NCBI GenBank assembly: GCA_015680685.1
Contig: MNCI01015029.1
Span: 595,918 to 659,917 of the forward strand
Length of the DNA: 64,000 nt
Direction: 5' to 3'
DNA from: Gnetum montanum
Taxonomy: Eukaryota; Streptophyta; Gnetopsida; Gnetales; Gnetaceae
Shown: positions 11,351 through 22,771 of the stretch, piece after piece
Position numbering within the stretch: position 1 is the first letter of the stretch
Layout of the letters: each line of letters starts with the position of its first letter
Made by a program: the position numbers and the translations under genes
The notes under the pieces: model-generated
Seen by the model: the letters and a program-made list of their open reading frames with translations, nothing else
Told to the model about the DNA's origin: nothing
Databases searched by the model: none

Positions 11351-11929
11351 TAATTTATCTAGCTTAATAACCTCATTAACTTATCTGCTAGAAAATATTT
11401 ACAAAATAATTGAGAACAATTAACAAATAATTAAAAACAATAAATGCATAAAAATAGCTAATATATCCAAAGTGTTACAAGGTTTATTAGAAAGCTCATC
11501 TTTATTGCTGCACACACTATCGTGCTCAGGTACAAAAATGCTCAAATAAAGATTCATACACTTAATGATTCCTATTATGGGCACTTAGGGAAAAAATTCG
11601 AATAGAAAAAAATGCAAGAGTTTCAATGCTACTAAAATCTATATTTCCATAAATGCAGCTAGAATTATGCTACGTTGATGGGGCCTTATCGATGAGGCCT
11701 TGTCAACATGGTCAACTACATTGAAAAGGCCTCATCGACAGAGCCAACCAATGAAAACTCATCATATCCCCATGACTAAATGAAAACTTGTCCTCGAGTT
11801 CTTTTACAAAATTGGGAAGGTATGGAATTATTCATTGACTTCTTTTTAACAAAAAAATTGACTAACTTTGACAAAAAAAAATGGAATGCTTGGGTATATA
11901 GATTAACACATTACAAAAATGGTGGTGTT
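11351..11929. other. Unassigned repeat-like sequence
   Basis: Imperfect inverted copies of GATGAGGCCTTGTCAAC and AGGCCTCATCGACA occur at 11680-11745. Similar words recur at 15335-15400 on the other side of the coiled-coil ORF. They may be remnants of terminal sequences of that element, but I cannot align full LTRs. No gene is recognised. Confidence 0.3.
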
Positions 11930-14859
11930 CAAGACATAAAATTGAATGCCATGACATAACTCTTCAAAAATTGAACAACATGTTCTTTGATAGTGTGATG
12001 CTTGTTGGAGAAGATCCGAGGTAGTGGTGGTTCCTAAGGCTTCGAGGGACCCTTACTAGCTTCATGCACTAGTGGTAGTTCAGGCAGTTGTAGTTGTCCT
12101 ATTGCTACTGCAACTTCAGGTAGGAGGCAAAAAACATCCAGTAGTGCTTTCATTTTTTCCTGCTTACTCCTAAGATCATGCACTATCCACGTAGCTTCCC
12201 CAATGTGGGTTGAAATAGGCACATCCCAAGGACATGAGATCACCAGAAACAACTCCTTGACATTGATGAACTAGGCAGTGAACTATTTACATTCAATGTC
12301 GAATGCTCTCACTATGTTCTCTAGCTTTTGATAATCATTCATTCATCTTGCTAAGTCCTTAGCAATGGATCATTCATTTGTGAATCATCCTTTGAGGACT
12401 TCAAGTTCAATGTTAGTAGTCTCAAGCTTCTACTTGGTGTCTTTATGGTGCTTGAACTTAGCCTCGTATAGTAAATACAAGCTAGCCCCTTCTTTCTCCA
12501 ATTCTAACCATGGTTTTTTTGCTATTAGCATTAACAGGTTTACATAACAGAGATTGGCCAACTTCATATACTCTGTCATTTCTTTGATCTACAACTCCTT
12601 CAATAGGATCTCTACTTTGTTGTAGGCATCAATCCCATCAAGGATGGATTGCCACATCTCTCTTCCATACTAGAGTTGCTGGAGGGCTTCATTCACTTTA
12701 GCCTTTTCCATCTAGAGTTTTTTTCATTAATTTCCTTTTGCAAGTCAACTTGGTCCATGTAGTAATTTTTCTCTCTCAAATTTGAGTGCTTCATTCTTCC
12801 AAGCAATAATCTTAATAGTATACTTTTGTTGCAAGGTGTGTACCTCCTCCATTGATAGATTACAGTTCTTTATTGTTAATTTCCTTAGTTCAATATTCAC
12901 CTTGGCAAGCTACTCCTACTTTTGATGAATGAACTCTTGCATTTGATCTCTTTGAATATCAACATTTCGTAGGCTATGATTTTGTGAAGTCAATGCTTCA
13001 TTCTGTTGGTGCATCTAATTCAAGTCCTTTTTGATTGAGTGCATTTTAGCTTCTACCACAGAATGTTTGAAGATGGTCATTATTGATTCCTCCTCAGCCT
13101 TTTGAAACCATTCTTGAAGCTATTTGATAGCTTCATCTCTTATCATTGTTAGGCTGAGGATTACTTGTTCTGCAAATCAGGCAAGAAGTTTAGTAACCTT
13201 TGGGACCAAGCATTGATTTTGCTCTTGGGTTGTTTTTAGTTTCCCCTCCAAAATGATGCACCTACTCTTTTCATTTAGCAACTTCGACTAGGTTGCAATG
13301 ATCTCCAAGAGATCAAAGATGTCCAAAGTTAGTTTCTCAGTTCCTACCAATTGTTCTAACAACTATTCATGTTGGGCTACATTCAATTTTTTACTAATCA
13401 TGCCTGTAGATGTCTACACATCTTGGAGTGCATATACATCTAGTACAAATGTTGTAGGTGCATTCAGTGCTTTAGCTACATGGTCAACTACCAGTTCTAC
13501 CACTATCTCCTACCCTTGGTGTTACATCATCAAGAAAGTTGCCTCTTCATCTTCCTCCAACCTCCTTGAGAAATTGGCAGCATTTCGAGAGATTTCTGGG
13601 AATAGATTGTATATTGCTAGTGACATCATCACCTCTTGAGCATTGGGAGTTAATCTTGAAGATAGCTATGTTCTTTGGGTAGAGAAAATGGAGCTACCCC
13701 TCTCCATCTGACTAACTGTTTGGGCCACCTCATGAAGGTGACTCATTGTTGGTTGATACATATATGGATCCATCCAACTTCTTCTTGCTTATTGCTCTTG
13801 TTTGCTCAAGATCTATTCTTGGATTTGACAGAAATGCTTAGGGACTATGCAGGCCTTTGGTGTTGTCTCCTAAGTGGGTGGTGGTGGCGGCAGCTCCTCT
13901 TCTTGAGTGGTTGTTGGCATCTTATCCTTCATGATTTCCATCCATGAGGCCAAGGAAGTATGCCTAAGAGTGTTATTTGAATAGTAAACAATACCTACTC
14001 TCTTGCATAGTTTCTTGATCAGGCACAAATAGGGTAGGGTTTCCCTTCCATGTTTGTTCTCCTTGAAGCACTTTTTGATCTCCAAATAAATCTATTATAA
14101 AAGGTTAATAGGAAATTTCTTGCTCAAAGCAGTGCATGCTTAGGTAGAGAAAGTAGTCACCTTACTTAGCTTCATCGTTACATTGAGGTGATAGGCCATA
14201 ATCTTGAAATAAATTTGCTCCACCAGTGTGAGTGCACCATATTCCTTACAGTCTACCTTGTAGCATCACTGAGTCCATTCCATTTTTGCCTCAAGATCAC
14301 CTTTTGTTGATATTTTATCCAATTGTGTTTCAATGTCTAGCAACTACAGTGCCTATGCAATAGCCTCTATCAAGTAGGACACTTGAATGTTCTTGATTTT
14401 TACAATGGACCCTAGCCTTATGCTAATCTAGAAGAGATAGATCTCTCCCATGTACCATTCTCCACTGGACATGATGACTAGCCACATGAGAGAGGTTTAC
14501 AATTATGTTTTGACATCCTTTGGAGCTTTTTCCAAAAATGGTCCAAAGTTTATCTCTTAATGAACTAATCTTTGGATTTCTCAAGGCTTGATGATGTCTA
14601 GGAAGGCTTGAGTTAGAGTGACCTCAAGCCTTGGCATAGGTCAAGGTGCTTCTCCTTGCTAGGATGTTTCAGTAGGCACTTCTTCCTCTAGAATCTATCA
14701 AACAGATTCCACTTCAGGTTCCTCACGAAGAGGTTTCATTACATGGATTACCTCTTGTTGTTCTTAGCCTTGTTCTTATTGGTCCCTTCTAGCTCTGCGT
14801 CATTTCTCCTGTGGTTGTGAGGGTTCTCCTTCCTATGGATGCTTTTGTTTGGGTGCCAT
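11930..14859 (-). pseudogene. Decayed long ORF of a plant retroelement (accessory/coiled-coil protein)
   Basis: From an ATG at 14859 the minus strand can be followed for almost 2.9 kb in one frame, with many in-frame stops, mostly TAG. The start is basic (MAPKQKHP, then RRARRD). A middle block reads EIKKCFKENKHGRETLPYLC, followed by LIKKLCKRVGI, the kind of sequence seen in extra ORFs of plant Tat-type elements and in putative plant transposon proteins. After this come a proline run (13870-13900), serine-rich linkers and a long heptad-like segment (for example LQKEINEKN, QRDQMQEF). The last open part (12252-12034) reads VHDLRSKQEKMKALLD. I infer an accessory ORF of a large LTR element whose gag-pol is not seen nearby. 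Family assignment is by resemblance only. Confidence 0.45.
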
Positions 14860-16110
14860 CTATAATCACAATAAGACCATGGATTAGTAATCATTGTGTA
14901 ATCTTAAAACAATTGGGATACCTTAACTCTTGAGGATAGTCACACTTGCCTAAGTTGTGAATATGGCTCACTTAATTAACTTCATTATTATTTTTATTTA
15001 TGTATTATCATTGATAAATTATTCCAGAGGTTGTTGGAAGGGTTAACTATTGAAATAGTTGATATTTTTATATTGTTAAGGTTACTAACCCTTGGGGGAA
15101 GTTAGAAAAAAATTTATTTCATCAGAAACCTTAAGGTTTGCAGCCCCCATGATAAAGTTCTTATCTTCAATAAGTGCAAAATCAAAAAACAGAGTGATTT
15201 GGACAAATGATTTAGAAGTTATGAGCTCTAGAAGATTTTGGGCTTTGAAAAATTGCAAAAATTACCTGTGTGTTTTGAGAAAATTGCAAAAAATTCCAAA
15301 GTTTCTAGTGGTATATATAGTATTTTTGCTCTGCATCACTGAGGCCTCATTGACATGGTCGGATGCATTGATGAGGCCTTGTCAATGCAACTATTGACCA
15401 CCATTGACTTATATTGACTTTCATCAAACTTTTAAAATACAAGGAAATTTTTTGATGAAATTGGAAGCAAATGAAAGCTTAGAAGACCAAGAATAGTATG
15501 AAATCATGGGAAGAGGGTGTTGAAGTTCATAAATTTTTAAAAAATGAAGACAACTAATTTAATGAATGAATGCAATAAAAGATTAAGGAGTACTAAGAAG
15601 TTTATACAATGGAAAATACAAAAGATAGGATTGTAGCGATGTCAAAGGTAAAGAACGTTAACTAATTAAGCCAAAAGCTATGCAAGTAGGTCCTTTCCAT
15701 AGTAGGCTCATGTCCATTTTGTCCTTGCATAGCCTCAACTAAAGGGTCTATGGACCCCATAGTCGATTTAATGATCATGACATGTTAAGGACCAACCCAA
15801 AAGAATCCATGCAAGAATCCTAAGACTAAGACATAGAGCATAACATAAAACTCAGTAGTGAGGTGAATTATGGTAGCATGTATGGATGATAGAGAAGGTG
15901 CAATGGAGTTTCAAATTAAGGTCATAAGAAGTACCTTATAAAATTTGTGGTTAAAATGACATGAGAAGTTCCATCCTCAATCCAAACCAAAACAATCTAC
16001 TTTCAATGACTTCACATCACCACTTTAAGACTGATCCATCCACTTGTGACATAGGAGTGCTTCCACAAAACAACCATATTCCACAAAGAGGAGAGAGAGG
16101 AGTAGGAAGT

Positions 16111-16111
16111 A

Positions 16112-16149
<38 letters not shown>
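16111..16149. repeat. (GA)n microsatellite
   Basis: A run of about 19 GA dinucleotides with one interruption, preceded by a shorter purine-rich GAGAGA stretch from 16089. Ordinary simple sequence repeat. Confidence 0.95.
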
Positions 16150-16231
16150 GGCCTTAGTTAGAGGGAACCATTAAGCATAGGTGCATGTCTTTCAAATTCC
16201 ATAACCAGTGCTTGTAGCCATTTAATTTTTT

Positions 16232-16380
16232 TAAGGGGTATGCTTTGAATTCCCATAGTTTTTTTTTGAAATGGAAACCACACCATGCAAAGACTTATTC
16301 ATGTTGAAGGGTGTGCTTTGAATTCCAATATATTTTTTTTTATGTTTTTTTTTCAAATGATGGGAACCACACCATGCAAT
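16232..16380. repeat. ~74-bp imperfect tandem repeat
   Basis: Two copies share GTATGCTTTGAATTCC or GTGTGCTTTGAATTCC, a T-run, and AAACCACACCATGCAA or GAACCACACCATGCAA. They start near 16235 and 16310. It lies immediately 5' of the element A LTR. Confidence 0.75.
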
Positions 16381-16716
16381 GATGCTATTTTTCTTCCTAT
16401 CATTAGGTGGTATGGAATAGTAAGATGTCCATGAAACACCCAAAAATTTGAAGGCATGCTTGCTTCACCAAGGCATTTGCAACCCGCACAGTGTCACGAT
16501 AGTTCTTCAAGAGATGGATAGTCTAATTTTTAGACTATCGAGTTTAGTGAGTTTTTTCTGTCCCAAGTGTCAACAGGCTAAACAGATTCTCTAGCCTGCC
16601 CACCTGAGCAGTTCACCTAGCTGACCGCACACTTAAGAGCGACACATGGAACTAGTAGCAATGCTCAGAACATGCAAAATGCTTTAGCAAGTTTTCTGAG
16701 TCAAGGAGTTTCACTA

Positions 16717-16748
16717 CGCTACGCTATGCCATGCTATGTAGCGTAGCG
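16717..16748. promoter_or_regulatory. LTR hairpin of GCTACGCTA/TAGCGTAGC words (element A)
   Basis: An inverted repeat with CGCTACGCTA on the left and TAGCGTAGCG on the right encloses a short loop. Equivalent palindromes sit at matching places in the LTRs of D and C. The role is unknown: RNA structure or a protein-binding site in U3 are possibilities. Confidence 0.6.
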
Positions 16749-17366
16749 GACTTCAGAAGACATTTTCAGAAGTGAAGTGCTATGCTACACTATAAAGTCA
16801 GTTCCCTCGCCCAACTTCAAGTCCTTCACCAATGTCTCCTTTTGTCAGAAAGTGGTGAACCATGTCCACTGCTACGCTATGTTGAGCTACATGGCACATC
16901 GAGGCGTAGCAATTCTACGGAAGTGACAGAAGGCAACTCAAAGGGTAGGATCAGCAAGTTCGCAAGTTTCGCAGTGCAAAAGGCAAATTTTGTAGATTGG
17001 CGATACTTTTTGTGACTAAGGGTGGCTACTATGCTACTTAGCATAGCATAGCGTAGCAAATATGCAATAAATAGTTAGCATGCTTCAAAAGCTTCCACAG
17101 ATGTAGCGAAATGCATAACAAGATGCTACGCCATGCCAAACATGCTACGTTACAGAGCATAGCAAAACATGGTAGGAAATTTTGTGACATCAATGCACCT
17201 CACCTAATTAACCATTGCTCTAACAGTGCAATTATAGCATGGCAGGCTCGTAATTGTGACATGGCAGGCTCACCCAATAGTCATGCAGGCACATGTAGCG
17301 CAGACAAGTCAATGTGGACCCAAGGCACATGGCATCCAAACCATCCATTTCACATGCCCTTGATCC

Positions 17367-17374
17367 TATAAATA
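17367..17374 (+). promoter_or_regulatory. TATA box of LTR A (TATAAATA)
   Basis: TATAAATA followed by CCCCAATGA. The same block occurs on the minus strand in LTR D (49778-49785) and LTR C (56367-56374), in the same context. This conservation marks it as the likely pol II promoter core, with transcription starting about 30 bases downstream. Confidence 0.75.
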
Positions 17375-18010
17375 CCCCAATGAGCAACATTCAAAAGGGG
17401 TTCCTCCTTTTTGGCAATTTTGGTCAGCTAGCAGTTTTGTTGGATGAAAAGCAAAAAAGCTAGCATTGTAACCTTGAGCACTGCAAGCTTTCTATTTGAC
17501 ATTGTAAATAGTTAGCCCTTTTTGTTGGCATTCTATTCTACTCTTTTCTACCACCTTAATAGCATTGTGCACTGCCAACCCTCAAGTTCACACCCAAGCA
17601 TACAGCCATCTTACTCTACACGTCCTGGTTACCTTTGGGATCTCTACGCCTCCCAGCGTCATGCAACCAATTGTATCCACCTTGACAGAGTGAAGTTGTA
17701 GCTTCGAAGCAGTGCATTTATCTAATTGCATGTTACTTTGTTTCTTGCTTATCATTGCATTTTACATCATTTTCGGCCTCTTTTACATTTAAGCGTTATT
17801 TCATGCTATAAACTTTGCTTTCAAATCACATGTTGCAAAAGGTTATATAGACATCGACTAAGTCCCTGTCTGATTGAATAGACCATTTAGGGCACCCCGT
17901 ATCCATTCCATCCAGCATGACCCTCCCGCGAATACGGGGTTAAGACTATCCATGGCCAACGACCCTTCGTCGATTTCTAGCTGCAAAAGTTTTCGGTCAC
18001 CATAGTTTTT

Positions 18011-18028
18011 TGGCACTAGAAGGAGGGC
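18011..18028 (+). promoter_or_regulatory. Candidate primer-binding site of element A
   Basis: TGGCACTAGAAGGAGGGC lies six bases after the LTR end. The identical 18-mer is at 27792-27809, five bases after LTR B1. It starts TGG, as expected for pairing with a tRNA ending CCA. I cannot name the tRNA from memory. Confidence 0.75.
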
Positions 18029-18065
18029 CTTTTAGTGCCCCTTCCATGTGTCACGGTAGTCCTAT

Positions 18066-18365
18066 CAGCCTTCTGCACCCTGATACACATTAGCGTAAAC
18101 TTGACACCTTCCTATGGTTGTTTATGTGTCATGTGGTGCAGATCGGTTACCTCAACGGTTCCCCAGGAACCCTACGGGACATAAAGCCTTCAATCGCTAG
18201 TTAACTTGCTTGTCTTAGGGTAGTCTTGCATGCGTCTTGTACCCTATTGCACACTAGCATAAACATGATACCCTTTTGTAGTTGTTTGCACATCATGTGG
18301 TACAGGCTAGTTGCTTCAATGGTTCCTTGGGAACCCTACAAGACATAAAGCCTTCTTGATCGCTT
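18066..18365 (+). repeat. Tandem duplication in the element A leader (~165 bp)
   Basis: Two copies start near 18072 and 18238, each with GCGTAAAC or GCATAAAC, CATGTGGT(G/A)CAG, GGTTCC(C/T)(C/T)(A/G)GGAACCCTAC and GACATAAAGCCTTC. They are diverged. They fill the untranslated leader between the primer-binding site and gag, a place where packaging signals often lie in retroelements. Confidence 0.75.
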
Positions 18366-18476
18366 TCCAATTTTTTTTGATTGCTTCCCAATTTGGTTGC
18401 TCTTCTCACTTGCGAAACTGTTTCACTTTTCAATCTCTTCACTTTCTCCTATTTGCAAAGTGATTTAGCTTGACAA

Positions 18477-20900
18477 TGGCTTTTTCGAGCACTGTTGCTA
18501 ACACCTTCAATGTTGAGGTTCCCATCATGGTTCAAGCCACCACTGGTACCAAACAACTTCTCAACCCAATGCTGAAAACATGTCAATCCCTCAGGATCCA
18601 AAACCAGGGACCTCAGGGCTTGGCTCAGCAACACGAGTGCTATAACTTCATCTATGCAAAGGTTCAGGAAAACCTGCCTTTAGATGTACACGAACTCAAA
18701 GACAAACGTAGCTTCGAGTTCGCTTACTGCGATGAGGAGTTTGTCCCTACTCTCGGTACCTCCATACCTTTAACATAGACAAATCAATGGCTTCTAGACT
18801 AGCTAATCCAGTTGGATAGGATTAGGGAGTAACAGGACACAGTGTCCAACCACGAGGACGTCTTCCAGGATGGACAAGAGGAGCTCTATTCTCAGTCTGA
18901 CGAGGGAGGTTAGGCCAACCCCGTCACGATCCCTTCTGCCTAGTCCTTCTAGGCTAATCCATTGTCTGTCACCGCTTCCTTTGTGATCACGCCTATGCTT
19001 TCACAAATTGTGATTACAGCTACCATGGGTAGCCACATCAGTCCTGCAGCGTTTCAATTCCCTCTCTCACCTATTTCACCTGTTTCGTTTGTAGCTACTA
19101 TTCCTTTGCAAACTATTCATCAGTGCATTCCTATAGCACATCATACACCAATCATGGCTACCCTGCCGCACGTGCATACTGTACCTACTTCGTAGTCATA
19201 CGCAACTTCTGTTTCCATTCCTACATTCACATCTGCTCCACCCACTATGGCGGGCCTGAGCCCGTCCACATGGTGGACCCCATTCACTTCTTCGCCTATT
19301 CCACAACCATCGTAGATGTCTCATTATGTTCACCCTTAGACCTACCAAACCCCGCATATGGTACAACCCAATACAGGGCTATGGTCTATGCTGTTGGTGA
19401 CACAAGTGGTCTACCTGGTAGCCCAACCCGTGATTGTTGCTCCATAGGCACCATCTTCTGGGTGGTGGACAACGCAAGCAACACTGCTTGCAGGGGTTAT
19501 CCCAACGGTACCGTCGATGGGTCACGCCATCACCCCCGCCATTCCATAAATGGGTGCTGCCTCCGTAGTTCCCCAACTATCCACAATGTTGTAGGGTCTA
19601 GACCAAGTGTTCCAGCTTATCAAAACCCTCACCGAGGAAATAAAATGCCTTAAGGCTGCTAGGTTTAACACGGTACAAGTCATGGAATTTTACTAGGATG
19701 ACCCCATCAGCCCTGCAATCCCTGCTTTGACAATACCCCCAGGGATGTCCCTCATACACTTCATGAAGTACAATGGGGAGGGAGATCCCAATGCATATCT
19801 TGTTACCTTTAGGTATAAATCCCTCTTGTTACAACAATGGCCACACACGATTATTCATATCTTTGTTATGTCCCTAGCTAGGAAAGCTCTAGATTGGTAC
19901 CATGCGCTGTCATGCTCATCTATTTCAACTCTGGAAGAGCTTCTGATCCAGTTCGTGACACGCTTCAAGTACAACTTGAAGCCAGAAACCATGTTGAACC
20001 AGTTGATGAGCATGAAGCAGGAACCTCTAGAGCCAGTCCAAAAGTTCATTCAACGTTGAAGCACAACCCTTAATGAAATCTGCAAGCCCATCACGGAGGC
20101 CCACTTGTTGGCCATCTTTATGGGTGCAGTGAACGACTTCATCAAGTCTAAACTGCATTACCATGCCCCTCGCACTCTTAGTCAAGCCTTCGCTTAGATT
20201 AAGAGTATACAGGATGCGACCAAGGCAAGTAAAGACCTGGCCTACATTGCCTGCAAAAACACCTTCATAAAGAAGGATAAGTGTAAGGCCCCAACAACCA
20301 CTGTGGCCACTGTGATGACCGAGACTAAGCCCAAACCTAGTAACAACGGTAACAAGAATGCCAAGAAACCAACCACACCCACCGCTAACCCTATGACCAA
20401 GCAGGGCCATGCACCACAACCTTCCATACATGCACCTGAGACATCTACACAATCGAAACCGAACTTTGAGCGTAAAGATCGCTCAAGGTACACCCCATTG
20501 CCTCTCAAGCCTTTCAAACTTCTGAAGTAGCTATTGGCAATGGGGCACATCCAATACAAGTAGATGTCGGAAGAAGGAATCAGGAAACACCAGCTCTATT
20601 GTGCTCCTCAGGAACCCCTCTTTGGCCTTGCCCAATGAGCCTCCAATTCCTAAGGGTTTCAGGCTGGACAAGTTTTGTGACTACCACCAACAGTGTGATC
20701 ACAACACAGATTACTATTTGGCATTGCAGGATGACATCCAGAGATTGATCAATCAGAGAAAACTGGTGTTGGACGAAAGCAACCCAGTACGCCCTGAGAA
20801 TCAATCTATGCGTGTCTACATAGACCCCCTTAATTCCAACAATGTTGGTTACGTCATCAATGTCATCTTTATTGACAGTGATCCTAGGCCACCCCAGTAG
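18477..20900 (+). pseudogene. gag: gag of element A (Ty3/gypsy, Tat/Ogre-like)
   Basis: Starts at the ATG at 18477 (MAFSSTVANTFNV). The capsid core lies at 19727-20160: FMKYNGEGDPNAYLVTF, a WPH motif, LARKALDWYHAL, and LEELLIQFVTRFKYNLKPET, the usual gag signature of Tat/Athila-type elements. It forms the particle around the RNA. A lysine-rich stretch (20270-20400) and ERKDRSRYTPLP follow. The zinc knuckle at about 20665-20720 reads FCDYH, then DHNTDYY, where the last cysteine of the C-x2-H-x4-H-x4-C knuckle is tyrosine. In-frame stops include TGA at 20057-20059 and TAG at 20195-20197, the latter where element B has CAA (Gln). Several frame changes exist, so this copy is dead. Confidence 0.8.
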
Positions 20901-22241
20901 CCATTTGTGGTCCATGTGCCTCAACATAATGCACCAACACCACCAGCAGCTGGCTAAAGCTCGCAACAGCCGTTCATTTTGAGAGTCCCTCCACGGGAAT
21001 CCATCTTCGCATCACCTGCTAGAAAAATTGCGCCACCCTGCTTGTTAACGTCTTTAACTCCCTTTATCATTAGGCGGCCGACTCCCTCAATAGCCCCAAC
21101 CCCACGCAAGACAGTTTAAAAGCCTTCTCATCCTAAAAGGTGAGAACTTTGTTTTGCAGGTGAGACGTCGAAGGGGAGTACCACCCAAGGTATCCCTAAG
21201 CCTACGTCTTTGCCTCCTGCATCTATGCCTTTGTCACTAGAGACGAACGTTGCCACGACCATAAAATCCGCGTCACCCTGCCAACAAGGGTTTGAACTTA
21301 AATCTGAGGTTGCCCCTCCTTGGGAAATTCATCTTCTGGGATGAATAGAAGAGGAGGAGAGCGTTAAACAGGGGAGCGGCCAAGACCTCTTGGATGCCCT
21401 CACTTAGGTTAAGCAAGCTCTAAAATGAAAAAACACTACATTGACCTTGTACAACCTAATCATGAAGTCCATCCCACACCGTGAGGCTTTGATCCACATG
21501 TTGATAGTGATTTCGGTCAACGAAGACATGCCAGCGGAAGAGGAAGCGATCTACTCGGTCATGCTCCCCTCCGCACCTATAAAGCCAGAACCACCTCAAC
21601 TAACTTTCTACGATGACGCCATTAAGGAAGATCCTGAAAGGGGTTAGGTGACTATAGCACCCCTTTTCATCATAATTCGGGTCAGCCAACACTGGATCCA
21701 AAGGGTACACGTTGATGATGAGGCTGCCATGAACATCATAGATTTCCCTATTGTGGACAAGTTGGGCTTGGTCGACCAGATCAAACCCACAATGACGTCA
21801 TGCCTGAGGTCGTTCAATGGGGCACGGGTCGTGGTAAAGGGCACAATCCACATAGACTTTGTAGCAGGGGACCAGTTCCCCACAAGCGCAACATTAATCG
21901 TGGTCGAGGAAATGCCTAGGTTTAACCTGATCCTAGGGAGGTTATGGTTAGTGCAACTTAGGGTTGTTCCCTTGCCCATATATCAGGAGATCCACCTGCC
22001 TTACGCAGGTAAAGAGGTGGTGATCCATGGCGATGAGGTGGCAACGCAAGCAATCCACAACGTAGGCATGGAACAGGGCTCAAAGGTTATAACTTCTAAG
22101 AATGAAGTGCCTATTGCAGCCCACTCTGATCAACTAGAAGAAGGATCAGCTCAACAAGCTGATCCACAAAATGAAAACGCTTGGGCTGAGTTGCCCTTCC
22201 AAGTGGGGGGCAACGATGTAAACAAAGGCTCTGATAGATAA
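20901..22241 (+). pseudogene. pro: gag-pro linker and retropepsin of element A
   Basis: A proline-rich linker (PFVVHVP, PFILRVPP) leads to the aspartic protease at 21648-22010. The active-site region at 21714-21725 reads D-D-E-A, where B and C have D-D-G-A, so the conserved glycine is lost. Downstream family landmarks are MTSCLRSFNG, GDQFPTSATLIVVEEMP, LILGR and EIHLPYAG. The protease would cut the polyprotein. The frame ends in an acidic/Gln-rich tail at 22241 without RT. This matches B and C, where pro also closes with a stop and a minisatellite spacer follows. Confidence 0.75.
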
Positions 22242-22343
22242 ACCCGGCCTTATGTTTCGCTCAACCTGCGTTGGGTCAAGAAGTAGTTATGCCTAGCATA
22301 GCAACCCCATTGCTTCCTGCCCACACACCATCCTTGTGCATTT

Positions 22344-22640
22344 ACATAATGGCCTAAGATGGCCTAAAACTATGTAATGGCCCGAGATGGCCTAAAACTA
22401 CGCAATGGCCCGAGACAACCTAAAACTACACAATGGCCCGAGACAGCCTAAAACTACGCAATAGCTCGAGAGGCCTAAAACTACACAATGGCTCCAAACG
22501 GCCTAAAACTAGCAATGTGCATTTATGTAAAGGCCCGAAATGTCCTAAAACTAGCAAAGGCCCGAAATGACCTAAAACTAGTAAAGGCCCGAAATGGCCT
22601 AAAAACTAGCAAAGGCCTGAAATGGCCTCAAACTAGCATG
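22344..22640. repeat. Spacer minisatellite S1 (element A, after pro)
   Basis: About ten units of 26-28 bp with consensus GGCCCGAAATGGCCTAAAACTAG(C/T)AA. One longer unit is inserted near 22515. The array lies between the end of gag-pro (plus strand) and the end of the antisense gene (minus strand), that is, between two convergent 3' ends. Confidence 0.9.
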
Positions 22641-22771
22641 GGGCATACACAACGTACAAGTTAGCATGGGAACCAATTCATCTCTTTATTCAAAATTCTG
22701 GTCTCTTAGACAATGTTTGCAAGATGTTACAAAGATTTCTGAAAAGAAATATCAAAAAAATTCCCATGCTG

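Larger units (their letters stand above)
14860..16431. other. Repeat flank without recognised gene
   Basis: AT-rich sequence upstream (minus-strand sense) of the coiled-coil ORF, so it may be that element's leader or LTR. It includes a TATATATAGTA run at about 15313, a GA microsatellite and a short duplicated phrase, both listed separately. Frames in this stretch show no family motif. Confidence 0.35.
16432..18004 (+). repeat. 5' LTR of element A
   Basis: Starts TGAAACACCC and ends GGTCACCATA, where related LTRs end GGTCACTACA. The reverse complement aligns along its length with the LTRs at 49075-50818 and 55726-57351, and the start matches the LTR start fixed by the polypurine tracts there. 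A primer-binding site follows at 18011. The LTR holds a TATA box at 17367 and inverted repeats built from GCTACGCTA/TAGCGTAGC (16717-16748 and about 17030-17060). The final CA has become TA. The U3 part near 16490-16660 differs strongly from D and C. The 3' partner of this LTR must lie right of the window, because the element is cut at 49075. Confidence 0.85.
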
